Positions 15,758-23,804 of a stretch of 35,881 bases of DNA are shown here, one piece after another (positions within the stretch are counted from its first letter, which is position 1; the number at the start of each line of letters is the position of its first letter). The notes beneath the pieces are model-generated. The model saw only the letters and a program-made list of their open reading frames with translations, was not told the DNA's origin and did not search any database. Position numbers and translations under genes: made by a program. Origin of the DNA: an uncultured Akkermansia sp. (GTDB lineage: Bacteria > Verrucomicrobiota > Verrucomicrobiia > Verrucomicrobiales > Akkermansiaceae); the NCBI GenBank assembly GCA_947601655.1, contig CANQGG010000022.1, forward strand, positions 1 to 35,881, read 5' to 3'.

Positions 15758-16189
15758 TTACTGTTTTTTATCCCTCAATTTGGTGAGGGTTTCATTAATA
15801 AGGGATGAACTTGTACCTTTTGTATAGGGGAAATAAACAATCCTCACCCCGACATCCTTAAATTTTTTCTCCATCTCGTCCCAACGGGGAGAATGATACC
15901 AATCATCCCCTACGAAAAGCACATCAAAGTGCAACTTCTCCCACATTTTGAACTTATCCAAATCCTCTTGCGGAATGGCGGCATCCACATATTTTATGTT
16001 GCGCACGATTTCTATGCGTTCCTCGAAAGGTATGACAGGTTTTTTATTCTTGTACTTTACTAATCTATCTACTGTGACCCCCACAATGAGTTTATCACAT
16101 AAACCTTTCGCGTTTTTGAGCAAATTTAAGTGCCCGATATGAAATAAATCATAGACTCCGGATGTATAGCCTATCATAAAATTCGCCAT
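15758..16189 (-). CDS. Cytidylyltransferase of the glycerol-3-phosphate (TagD-like) family
   Basis: The 143-residue protein matches small CTP-transferases that activate alcohol phosphates as CDP derivatives. It has GYTSGVYDLFHIGHLNLL with the HxGH catalytic motif (17-20), VGDDWYHSPRW, and YTKGTSSSLI in place of the RTEGISTT signature. CDP-glycerol is the likeliest product because the gene before it encodes a CDP-glycerol phosphotransferase-like protein; CDP-ribitol or another CDP-polyol is possible. It has one of the few good Shine-Dalgarno sequences here, AAAGGAGA 7 nt before the ATG. A 121-nt gap separates it from the gene upstream, so it may also have its own transcript. Confidence 0.88.
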   Translation of the reverse strand: MANFMIGYTSGVYDLFHIGHLNLLKNAKGLCDKLIVGVTVDRLVKYKNKKPVIPFEERIEIVRNIKYVDAAIPQEDLDKFKMWEKLHFDVLFVGDDWYHSPRWDEMEKKFKDVGVRIVYFPYTKGTSSSLINETLTKLRDKKQ

Positions 16190-16310
16190 AGATATTCTCC
16201 TTTCAAAGTACTCCGTACATACTAAATAGTATTCTGAACAACGACATCATGGTTTGCTCTTACCTTGTTTTCTGTCACAGAAGATTTATGTGTATTAATT
16301 CAGCGTTTCA

Positions 16311-17714
16311 CTAGTTTGTCAGGACGCGTGTTAAATGATCAACAATTCTCTGTCCTGTGCTTCCGATATATTCTGAATACTTTTCCATAACTTGCTCTCT
16401 TAGCGCCTTTTTGTTGTCTATCTTTTTGATGACCACATCCTCGAAACTTTTTTGAATTTCTTCCTCACTGTGGCAGATGTAATACGTCGTCAATATCTCT
16501 TGACCGTACAGACTGTACTTTTCAAGGAAACTCTTCTTAGCTCTACCTAAGTGGAAAAGATTGGGATTCACGAGATAAATGCACGGATTATGGGTGTAAA
16601 GGTATTCTCCAATAAACGACCCACAATCTGTGATAAGTGCTACGGATTTTCTAAATAAATCAATATAATCTCCTTCACCCATTACAAAACCATTAGGAGC
16701 CTCGTCCCACTGCCTTACGTACTCATGATACGCCTCAGGCTTCATGACGGTCTGATCGTCTATTAAATCATAAAGCCTTGGAAGTAACCGAGGATGAGGC
16801 TTAAAAACAAAGTTGATATCCGGATACTTCTCTAGCAAGCTAAGGAAATATTTCCAATAAAGATGAAACGTTGAGATATTATTGCGTGTCGGATCCTTGA
16901 TGGACCAGTGTGGAGCGTATATGACAACTGGTTTCCCATTATTGATCTTGTCAGGAATATTCCCTTCCTCTATCGGTCTTGCGTAAGAATCAAATTCCGG
17001 ATAACCGTAGTATACAGCATTTAGTCCGAAATGCCTCGAACAGTTAATGAATTGTTCATAATCGTATCTTGTCTGGCAAAATACTTTCCACATTTCATTG
17101 ATAGAGAGAAGATTAAAATGGTACGAAACATCTTCCATGATACTTAATCCATAGGGAACATAGCAAGTCAAATAATGCCAGTTGAAAATGTGATTCTTGA
17201 AGGAAGACCAACCGTACATTATAGGATCCGAAATGAATATAATGTCAGGTTGATACTCATATAGGGGTACAGGCATGTACCTTTCATTGTATCCATTTAA
17301 CACGCGGTAGCCTCTCTTCTTCCAATAATTGAAATTATCGTCACATTGCCGTCTCAAGTTAACATCTAATTGATCATTTTTATCATAGTAAACGCTGTAG
17401 ATGTAAGGTTCGAAAATCTCGGAGGCAAGCATTTCTTCATAGATAGACTCCATCCCAAATTTTGATGGCTGCGCGATAAGGAAAAAAACTTTTGCCTTTT
17501 TTCCATGTCTGATTTTTTCTTTTAATTCCTGCTCTTTAATTCTGTTGATTATTTGATAATGGAAAACTTGCTTATCCGCTATTTGCGTCCTAACACTAGC
17601 GATTGATCTCTCCATTGTCTGTAATCTTGCACTGTACGATGGTATTTTTATCTTGATCCCAAATAGATTCAAGATCTTGTGCGTTTTACCCTTTGTTATC
17701 GATATTATTGTCAT
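16311..17714 (-). CDS. CDP-glycerol glycerophosphotransferase-like (TagB/TagF family) protein
   Basis: The protein probably transfers a polyol phosphate from a CDP donor to a glycan at the inner face of the membrane. Of 467 residues, the first 60 form a lead with FGIKIKI. The GT-B-like C-terminal half carries the family motifs YAPHWS (266-271), FKPHPRL (304-310) and ALITDCGSFIGEYLYT followed by NPCIYL. These match poly(glycerophosphate) polymerases. No transmembrane helix is seen. The family is best known from Gram-positive teichoic acids, but relatives occur in Gram-negative capsules (CS/Bcs-type). It lies 14 nt after the preceding gene. Confidence 0.85.
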   Translation of the reverse strand: MTIISITKGKTHKILNLFGIKIKIPSYSARLQTMERSIASVRTQIADKQVFHYQIINRIKEQELKEKIRHGKKAKVFFLIAQPSKFGMESIYEEMLASEIFEPYIYSVYYDKNDQLDVNLRRQCDDNFNYWKKRGYRVLNGYNERYMPVPLYEYQPDIIFISDPIMYGWSSFKNHIFNWHYLTCYVPYGLSIMEDVSYHFNLLSINEMWKVFCQTRYDYEQFINCSRHFGLNAVYYGYPEFDSYARPIEEGNIPDKINNGKPVVIYAPHWSIKDPTRNNISTFHLYWKYFLSLLEKYPDINFVFKPHPRLLPRLYDLIDDQTVMKPEAYHEYVRQWDEAPNGFVMGEGDYIDLFRKSVALITDCGSFIGEYLYTHNPCIYLVNPNLFHLGRAKKSFLEKYSLYGQEILTTYYICHSEEEIQKSFEDVVIKKIDNKKALREQVMEKYSEYIGSTGQRIVDHLTRVLTN

Positions 17715-17728
17715 ATGCGTTTTCAGCG

Positions 17729-18802
17729 TTAGGATTTTACAGAATGATCTCTAATTTCAATAAAGATTTTATTAAAAATATCATCTTTATTTTTTGAAGT
17801 AACTTTATGCTCAAAAGTATTGTCAGGATTGTAAAACGGATAATTTACCAACGTATATGTATCAAAAAAGTCGGTGGTGGAGAAGCCTCGGAATTCAGTA
17901 TAAATAACATGCAATTCATGCCTATTCCTGACAGCACAAAGAATTTCTGAAAAACCGCTTCGCAGGGCAACTATTCCCTTTGCTAATGACGCCAAGTAAA
18001 CTGCCTGAGCAACTGATAGACGTGCAGATCTTCCATATGGGTATAGCCCTGATACTGTGTTTACAAACACATCGAAACCTGCCTCCTTTAATTTACTAAA
18101 CAGTACGCCCCATTGATCTGCATTAATTCTCTTTGCTCCTTGTGCTTCCGGTGCAAAAAAAATGAATTTATCTGTATTGAGTCCTTCTACTTTTTTTAAC
18201 GTCGACTTCTTTACGTCTTCTGGGAAACGCAATGCAGCATCATTAAATTTTTTGATTCCCGCGTCCTTCTTGTACGTTTCAGTAGCGTGGGTTTTATCCT
18301 TCCCTTCCAACTTTCTTTGCCGCCATACTGTGGACTCATCATACGTACAATGATGTACATGAAACCACTGACCTTTATACTTTAAATTCCTCGTAGAAAG
18401 GTAGAGTGCGTAATCAAGATACTTAATTTTAATATGATAAAAAGGAATAGCGTTGTATAACCCAAACATATCTTTGTACACCACTCGATGACTCATAAAA
18501 CATGGATTTTTTACTTTCCATTTCGTCACTAACTCCTCCATCATGTAGTTTAAAAGATGTGATTCTCCCAATCCTATTGTTCTCACAATCCAAACGTGAT
18601 CGTATGTATTGTCCTTAGGCAGGAAAGAAATTATTTTATCTAAAGCCTTATGTTCAAATGACTTTGGAAATATCTTCAGATATGATTCTTTGAAGCCGTC
18701 GAATTTTCTGCAGCCGTATTGGAAAATAGGAATCCCGAGGAAACGAATCTCGCGTTCCTTGCGGTCACACGCGTTGATTCTGATTTTTTTAAATGGCCAC
18801 AT
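17729..18802 (-). CDS. GT-B-like glycan biosynthesis protein (paralogue of the next gene upstream)
   Basis: I do not recognise a named family for this 357-residue protein. The C-terminal half (LNTDKFIFFAPEAQGAKRI, GFDVFVNTVSGLYPYG, AQAVYLASLAKGIVALRSGFSEILCA) resembles the donor-binding half of GT9/heptosyltransferase-like enzymes. It is clearly related to the gene at 18817-19755. The N-terminus shares the FLGIPIFQYG type lead seen in its neighbours. It is probably a transferase of the leftward glycan, acting in the cytoplasm. It is visibly more AT-rich than the genes from 18.8 to 21.7 kb, suggesting separate acquisition. Confidence 0.6.
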   Translation of the reverse strand: MWPFKKIRINACDRKEREIRFLGIPIFQYGCRKFDGFKESYLKIFPKSFEHKALDKIISFLPKDNTYDHVWIVRTIGLGESHLLNYMMEELVTKWKVKNPCFMSHRVVYKDMFGLYNAIPFYHIKIKYLDYALYLSTRNLKYKGQWFHVHHCTYDESTVWRQRKLEGKDKTHATETYKKDAGIKKFNDAALRFPEDVKKSTLKKVEGLNTDKFIFFAPEAQGAKRINADQWGVLFSKLKEAGFDVFVNTVSGLYPYGRSARLSVAQAVYLASLAKGIVALRSGFSEILCAVRNRHELHVIYTEFRGFSTTDFFDTYTLVNYPFYNPDNTFEHKVTSKNKDDIFNKIFIEIRDHSVKS

Positions 18803-18816
18803 GGTAAATAAGAGTC

Positions 18817-19755
18817 TTAGAGATGAGAAGTGATCGCATTGGAAATAGCAGTGCTATCCTGCTTTAGTACGTTGTATTCATAGATCAATTCTTTAGTGGC
18901 CCAGGGAAAGAGGTTGAGGCTGTACATGGGTTGCAGATCACCGTGAAATTTGTTGTGGGAGTAAATAATGAAGTGGGGAACGGGAAGGTCGCAGAGGACG
19001 TCGCAGAGACCGCTGCGCAGGGCGATGATCGCCTTGGCGTGTGAGGCGAGGGCGTACGCTTCCGAAATGGAGAACAGTGGGGAGTTATAGAACACATCGT
19101 AACCTCTGGCTCGCAGAGAGGTCTCAATCTCATCCCAGAAAGCGGGCGGCAGAGCCTCGCAGGAGCGGGCGACGGGCGAGAGAAAAACGAAATTGTCCAG
19201 ATTGAGCCGTAGAGCTTGCGCTTTGGTGAGAGCATTACGCTCGATCTCCGAGGAAATAACGGCGCGGGAGTATGAGAGAGACGACACATCGGCATGCAGG
19301 TACTCTGCCCACGATTGCAGGAAAGGCTTTCCCTGGTTATTCATCTCGATAAGTAGCGAACTCGCGAGGAGGGGTTCAACATGATTTCCATTGATGCATT
19401 GGGGTTCCTTGAGTTCCGCCGCATCGCCGCAATAGAAGACCGGAATATGCGGAGCAAACAGGTGGAAGATGTCCGCATGCTGGAAACGGCTGCCGAAGAC
19501 GAGTTCGTCGGGTTTGTACCATAGGGTGTGGGTGCGTGCGTACGTGACCGCTTCGCCCGTGTTGTTGATGATTACTTTGATGCGGCGGCCGTGCACGCCG
19601 CGCGCATTGGCGACAAAGGCCGCGGCAAAGCTGTCGTACCGCTGTGCGTATTTCTTCACTTTGTACTGAATGCCCATGAAGTAGCGCTTCTCGCAGGACT
19701 CCATTTTCACGACGCGAATAATAGGTACCCCAAACAGATGAACTTCTCGCTGCAT
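18817..19755 (-). CDS. GT-B-like glycan biosynthesis protein
   Basis: The 312-residue protein has an N-terminal HLFGVPIIRV lead and a C-terminal Rossmann-like half: LDNFVFLSPVARSCEALPPAFWDEIE, GYDVFYNSPLFSISEAYALASHAKAIIALRSGLCDVLCDLPVPHFIIY. The ALRSG(F/L)-x2-(I/V)LC segment is shared with the paralogue at 17729-18802. A glycosyltransferase or related sugar-chain enzyme is likely but the substrate is unknown. ATG 19755 is preferred over GTG 19761 because AGGAGG lies 7 nt before it. The HAD gene stop falls between the two starts, so coupling is tight. Confidence 0.58.
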   Translation of the reverse strand: MQREVHLFGVPIIRVVKMESCEKRYFMGIQYKVKKYAQRYDSFAAAFVANARGVHGRRIKVIINNTGEAVTYARTHTLWYKPDELVFGSRFQHADIFHLFAPHIPVFYCGDAAELKEPQCINGNHVEPLLASSLLIEMNNQGKPFLQSWAEYLHADVSSLSYSRAVISSEIERNALTKAQALRLNLDNFVFLSPVARSCEALPPAFWDEIETSLRARGYDVFYNSPLFSISEAYALASHAKAIIALRSGLCDVLCDLPVPHFIIYSHNKFHGDLQPMYSLNLFPWATKELIYEYNVLKQDSTAISNAITSHL

Positions 19756-19757
19756 AC

Positions 19758-20135
19758 TCACACCTCCTCATCAATGTTCCAATGAATATCCCACGTTTTG
19801 TCGCGCTGTTGCCTCAACGCATACGCCATGCACAAGCCGCTCGGCTTGTCGTCGTTGATGAGGATACGCTCTCCCATGGGCGCCCCATAGATGATGTGAT
19901 CGTAGCGGACGCCGTGCTCATGCAGGAAGGTCTCCAGAGCCGGTCCGTACTCCTCCTTGCGGCTTGTGATCACCACCACCATGTCTCCCTTCGGCAGCCG
20001 CTCCAGGAATTCCTTCACTCCCGGCAGCAGGGCATCCCCGCCGTGCAGGTGCCCATTGTGCAGGCAGAGCGTGCCGTCCACATCCAGAATCCAGGTGTGT
20101 GGCAAGGGAGAGAGGGTGAGAGTTTCGGGAGTCAT
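19758..20135 (-). CDS. HAD-superfamily phosphatase, leftward operon
   Basis: The 125-residue compact HAD hydrolase has motif I WILDVDGTLCLHNG (Asp18, Asp20), motif II VVITSR and motif III/IV INDDKPSG. It lacks a large cap, as do the small phosphatases of capsule clusters acting on sugar or polyol phosphates. It follows the nucleotidyltransferase/kinase fusion by 9 nt. The same order, fusion then small HAD, occurs in the rightward operon (22137-24174), so the pair is probably a functional unit making an activated alcohol or sugar. Confidence 0.82.
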   Translation of the reverse strand: MTPETLTLSPLPHTWILDVDGTLCLHNGHLHGGDALLPGVKEFLERLPKGDMVVVITSRKEEYGPALETFLHEHGVRYDHIIYGAPMGERILINDDKPSGLCMAYALRQQRDKTWDIHWNIDEEV

Positions 20136-20144
20136 GTGCGGGGT

Positions 20145-21698
20145 TTACTCTTCGTCGAGGTATTTCTGCAGTTCCAGCAGCCCCTTGTAGAAAGCGCCGC
20201 AGATGGCGTCGTAGTCCTCCCAGGCGTAGGTGGTGAGGCTCAGCCAGATGATGGCGTGCAGCAGCTTGATCTTCCGGCGATCGGTGCCGCACAATTCGAA
20301 AAAATCCTCTTCTAGCGCTCTCCATCCATTGGAGACGATTTCCAGCTCCACGCCGCCCTCGCCGATCTCCAGAGAAAAGTTTTTGCGGTTGAACTGGTCG
20401 TAATCTCCCACCACGCTGTAGTAGAGTTTTGCCCAGTCGTAGTCCGCATCACCGAAGAGAGCAGTCTTGCCAAAGTAGCCGCGAGGGTCGATGAGCACGG
20501 GGCGTACCCCTTCCGTTTCCAGCAGCATGTTGTGGAACGTGCAGTCCCCGTGGATGAAGTGGAACTCGCTCGGGAACATACGACGCATCTGCGCCATGAT
20601 CTCATCTTTGACAGCGTAGATATTGCGGCATCGCTTGCCGTTGACCTCCACCCACTCATCCTGCGCAAAGGGGACGAGCTGTTGCACTTTGGCGAGACGG
20701 TCGAAGGTTTTGGTGATGTAATTGTTCTCGCAGTCTGCCTGATTCGCCGGGATGGTCGGAGCTAGGGCGTGCAGCTGCTTGAGGGCATCCACGATTTTCA
20801 CCAGCAGTGCGCGCTTGAACCCGCGCGTCAGGAAAGCGTATTCGTACACATTTTTGCCGCGCACCTTCTCCATCACCAGCGGGGAGTAGCCGTAAATCTG
20901 CGGGATGTTCTCATAGCCCAGCTCTTTGGCTTTGCGGTACCAATTCGCCTCATCCGCGGCGAGCTTCTCCCCCTGCTCGTTGATGGGGTACTTGATCACT
21001 ATGTCTCCCTTGAAGTCCACTTTGTTGAAAGGACGGCATTTCGGGCGGTTTAGCTCGTTCTGGAAGTAAGAGAGCATGGTGCCCACCTCCAGCCCGCCGT
21101 ACATATCCAGCCGCCGGAAGGACAAGCCTTTCCCCGCGAGATAACGCACAAACTCTCCTTCCTGCGGCACATCTGCGATCTGCTCCTTGTCCCGGAAAAT
21201 GAACAACCCCGCCACGCCGTTTTCAGCGGAGGATTCTTCCGCAAGCTTCCCGTCGCGGTACGACCAGCGGCATGGGAAATCCTTGGAAATGCCAAGGTAG
21301 TTCTCCTCCACCGCCTCGGGAATGCCGGTGACATCCGACAGGATGAGATCGCACCAGATGAGCATGAAGGGGACGCCGCTCGGCACTCGCTGCAGAGCTT
21401 CTCCAATCCCGGAGCAGGTGCCTTTCCTGGCTGCGTCGATCACTTTGTAATCGACTTCACAAAATGCTGACAGATAACGCTTGAAGGTTTCTTTCTGGTA
21501 GTCCGCAATGATGAGGAACTTCGCCTGCGGATAACGCTCAAACAGGTGGAAAATCATCGGACGATTATCCACCGGCACCAGAGCCTTGGGCTTGTTGGTG
21601 GTGAGCGTCTCCAGCCGCGAGCCTCTCCCGCCCGCTTGCACGATGATGTAAGGGAGGCGTTCGCCCGATTCGGGCTCAACTGTTGTCTTTTCTCCCAT
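20145..21698 (-). CDS. Nucleotidyltransferase / kinase (APH-like) fusion, leftward operon
   Basis: This 517-residue cytoplasmic protein has two domains. The N-terminal domain (about residues 15-230) is an NTP transferase with the canonical IIVQAGGRGSRLETLTTNKPKALVPV, a WCDLILSD metal site and EVGTMLSYFQNE. The C-terminal domain (about 245-517) has the APH/choline-kinase fold: VMEKVRGKNVYEY, the catalytic loop HGDCTFHN (383-390) and the metal-binding IDPRG (403-407). A plausible role is to phosphorylate a small alcohol or sugar and join it to CMP or another nucleotide, as LicA and LicC do for choline. The substrate is not readable. It is a paralogue of the protein encoded at 22137. Confidence 0.83.
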   Translation of the reverse strand: MGEKTTVEPESGERLPYIIVQAGGRGSRLETLTTNKPKALVPVDNRPMIFHLFERYPQAKFLIIADYQKETFKRYLSAFCEVDYKVIDAARKGTCSGIGEALQRVPSGVPFMLIWCDLILSDVTGIPEAVEENYLGISKDFPCRWSYRDGKLAEESSAENGVAGLFIFRDKEQIADVPQEGEFVRYLAGKGLSFRRLDMYGGLEVGTMLSYFQNELNRPKCRPFNKVDFKGDIVIKYPINEQGEKLAADEANWYRKAKELGYENIPQIYGYSPLVMEKVRGKNVYEYAFLTRGFKRALLVKIVDALKQLHALAPTIPANQADCENNYITKTFDRLAKVQQLVPFAQDEWVEVNGKRCRNIYAVKDEIMAQMRRMFPSEFHFIHGDCTFHNMLLETEGVRPVLIDPRGYFGKTALFGDADYDWAKLYYSVVGDYDQFNRKNFSLEIGEGGVELEIVSNGWRALEEDFFELCGTDRRKIKLLHAIIWLSLTTYAWEDYDAICGAFYKGLLELQKYLDEE

Positions 21699-21701
21699 GG
21701 T

Positions 21702-21896
21702 CTATTTCAATAATTCCTTTTTTCCCTCCATTCTCGCAGCATACAGAGCGGAATAAAGACTACTGCAAAGCCACGCTTCGACCGTATCTTCAAACGTTTC
21801 CGCAGCTGTTCGTTTTGCTCTGTGCATCGTTGGATCCTTCTCCTTCACGTGTGTACTGACTCGTCCAGCAAAGGTTTTTTCTTTGCGCAACAACAC
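21702..21896 (-). CDS. Small leader open frame of the leftward operon
   Basis: The open frame of up to 64 codons (GTG start) ends 3 nt before the fusion gene's ATG, as expected of a coupled leader or small protein. An internal ATG gives about 41 residues (MHRAKRTAAETFEDTVEAWL and on), predicted to be helical. I recognise no family. It lies exactly where an operon-specific regulator or leader would sit after the putative invertible promoter. Evidence for coding is weak. Confidence 0.35.
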   Translation of the reverse strand: MLLRKEKTFAGRVSTHVKEKDPTMHRAKRTAAETFEDTVEAWLCSSLYSALYAARMEGKKELLK

Positions 21897-21912
21897 CGCA
21901 CACGCACGGGGG

Positions 21913-22112
21913 AGAGTATATCTCTTTACGAAAGAGATATACCGGAGATGATTTGTTTTTTATTCACAATAAACAATTAGCGAAGTTATTATTCAGGAAA
22001 AGAGGCACCTTCTTGGTGATATTTTTTAATTATAAAAAATATATTATTAGTTAAGAGTACAAATATTACTTAATTTTGGACTGTACATCGTATTCGTAAA
22101 GAGATATACTCT
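21913..22112. promoter_or_regulatory. Putative invertible promoter segment between divergent glycan operons
   Basis: Perfect 20-bp inverted repeats lie at 21913-21932 (AGAGTATATCTCTTTACG plus AA) and 22093-22112, enclosing a very AT-rich stretch of about 160 bp. The left repeat extends into a symmetric site, GTATATCTCT-TTACGAA-AGAGATATAC (21916-21942): 10-bp arms around a 7-bp spacer, the layout of a tyrosine-recombinase crossover site. The right site has the same first arm and spacer and a degenerate second arm. Each repeat carries an outward-facing TATACT. On the right, TGTACA (22082-22087) lies 17 nt before TATACT (22105-22110). No comparable -35 faces left. Confidence 0.7.
22082..22110 (+). 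promoter_or_regulatory. Promoter-like match facing the rightward operon
   Basis: TGTACA (inside the segment) and TATACT (inside the inverted repeat) are separated by 17 nt. Initiation near 22117 would give a leader of about 20 nt to the ATG at 22137. If the segment inverts, the same -35 would be placed before the outward TATACT on the left side (21915-21920, minus strand). Confidence 0.45.
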
Positions 22113-22136
22113 GCGTGTTAGCGCGGTGAAGCAGAG

Positions 22137-23804
22137 ATGAGTGAATTACCAGCAAATACAAGGGAATTCGGGAGAATCAACACGATAATTTTGGCGGCCG
22201 GCAAGTTTGATGCGCGGAACGTCTCTGCTGGTATGATTAAAGAGGTGGGGTTGCTGCCTATACGGGGGAAATCATCGATCGCGTGGGTTATTGATTCTGC
22301 CGTGAAGAACGGGGCGGAAAACATCAAGGTGGTGCTGCGGCAGAGCAGCACACGGTTGAAACACTTCTTAAGCTACCGCTACCCGGAGGTGGAGCAGGTG
22401 GTGCTGGGGGAGGAAGGAGAAGATCGGGAGGTATCGCCGCTCACTATCCTCGGTCTGTGCGATGATGATTTGCCGACGCAGATTATCCTGGGCGATACGC
22501 TGATCAATGGGGATTTCCCGGAGGAAAGCGACGTGTTCCTCTCATCCCCCAAGATAAAGGCATCAAAAAACTGGTGCTTAGTATCGAAAGATGAGCAGAA
22601 CCACATCCTGCAGATCTACAACAAGCAGGAAGGCATCCCGCTGGAGGGGAAGGAAGCCCTGGTGGGCTACTACAAGCTCTCGGATACTCGGTTGCTCAAG
22701 CGCATTGCAATGGCTCAATACAGCCGTGGGGATTGCGACTTCATCCGCATCCTGGCGCTCTACAATTTGCAACGCCCCATCCTCATCAAGACCACGGAGC
22801 AGTGGTACGATTTCAGCAATATCAACGGGATGGTGCAGGCTCGCCTGGAGCTTTTTTCAGCGAGGGAATTCAACAATCTCGAAGTGGATGCCGTGCGGGG
22901 CACCATCACAAAGATCTCTGCCAAAAAGCAGAAACTTCTCGATGAGGTGAACTGGTATCGCTCCCTGCCGCCGGAGCTGGCGGTGTACGTGCCTCGCATT
23001 TTCCATGTGGAAGAGACGGCAGAGCGGGTGAGTGTGGAGATGGAGATGTACGGTTACACCAGCCTGGCGGAATCCTTCTTGTACGGCTCGGGCAATTATG
23101 AGGATTGGTACCGGATCATTGAGTCGCTCATGAAGGTGCACCGTACGCTCGAACAATACACAGAACCGAGTGACCCGCGCGAGCTGGAGGGCATCTACGT
23201 CACTAAAACGCGCCAGCGTTTGGAGGACATCCCCCGCTGCGCCCCCAGGGTGCATGAAATGATGCAGGAGGATACGCTTATCATCAACGGCGCACCATAC
23301 AAGAATATCCTGCAGCTTCGCGGGCGAATGGAGGAAAGCATCCGCCGTCTCCTATGCTACGACAAGCGCACCATTGTGCACGGCGACTACTGCTTTTCGA
23401 ACATTCTGTTCGACCCCTTGCATTACATCTTCAAACTCATCGACCCGCGCGGTCGCTTCAGGGATACGCAGACGATCTACGGCGACCCTCGCTACGATAT
23501 CGCCAAACTCAGGCACAGCGTGGTGGGGCTCTATGATTTTATCGTGGCGGGATTTTTCAAACTCAACCAGGACGGAAAAGGCGGATACGAATTCCTCGTC
23601 TCATCCCCGCATATTTCTGACGAGTTGACTTCCGCTTTCGATGAGATCATTCAGTCGTACGGTTATGATGTCCGGGACATCAAGCTCATCGAGGCCTTGA
23701 TTTTCCTGACGATCATCCCGCTGCACAGGGATGACGAGCTCCGCCAGCAGGCGTTTTACCTCACTGCAATCCAAAAGCTCAACCACGTTCTCTATGGCGA
23801 CTAA
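22137..23804 (+). CDS. Nucleotidyltransferase-like / kinase (APH-like) fusion, rightward operon
   Basis: The 555-residue two-domain protein is related in architecture to the one at 20145. The N-terminal domain (about residues 15-250) is an NTP-transferase fold with an altered signature: LAAGKFDARNVSAGMIKEVG replaces the glycine-rich GxGxR-PK motif, so catalysis or the donor may differ. The C-terminal domain has the kinase loop VHGDYCFSN (HGD at 415-417) and KLIDPRGRF (D436), then GDPRYDIAKLRHS. It is the first gene after the putative invertible promoter and overlaps the HAD gene by 11 bp. The substrate is unknown. Confidence 0.78.
   Translation: MSELPANTREFGRINTIILAAGKFDARNVSAGMIKEVGLLPIRGKSSIAWVIDSAVKNGAENIKVVLRQSSTRLKHFLSYRYPEVEQVVLGEEGEDREVSPLTILGLCDDDLPTQIILGDTLINGDFPEESDVFLSSPKIKASKNWCLVSKDEQNHILQIYNKQEGIPLEGKEALVGYYKLSDTRLLKRIAMAQYSRGDCDFIRILALYNLQRPILIKTTEQWYDFSNINGMVQARLELFSAREFNNLEVDAVRGTITKISAKKQKLLDEVNWYRSLPPELAVYVPRIFHVEETAERVSVEMEMYGYTSLAESFLYGSGNYEDWYRIIESLMKVHRTLEQYTEPSDPRELEGIYVTKTRQRLEDIPRCAPRVHEMMQEDTLIINGAPYKNILQLRGRMEESIRRLLCYDKRTIVHGDYCFSNILFDPLHYIFKLIDPRGRFRDTQTIYGDPRYDIAKLRHSVVGLYDFIVAGFFKLNQDGKGGYEFLVSSPHISDELTSAFDEIIQSYGYDVRDIKLIEALIFLTIIPLHRDDELRQQAFYLTAIQKLNHVLYGD

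Noticed and set aside
21980..22030. Hairpin CACC-TTCTT-GGTG followed by T's inside the invertible segment as a terminator
   Set aside because: The stem is only 4 bp. It could weakly block read-through but cannot be called a terminator.
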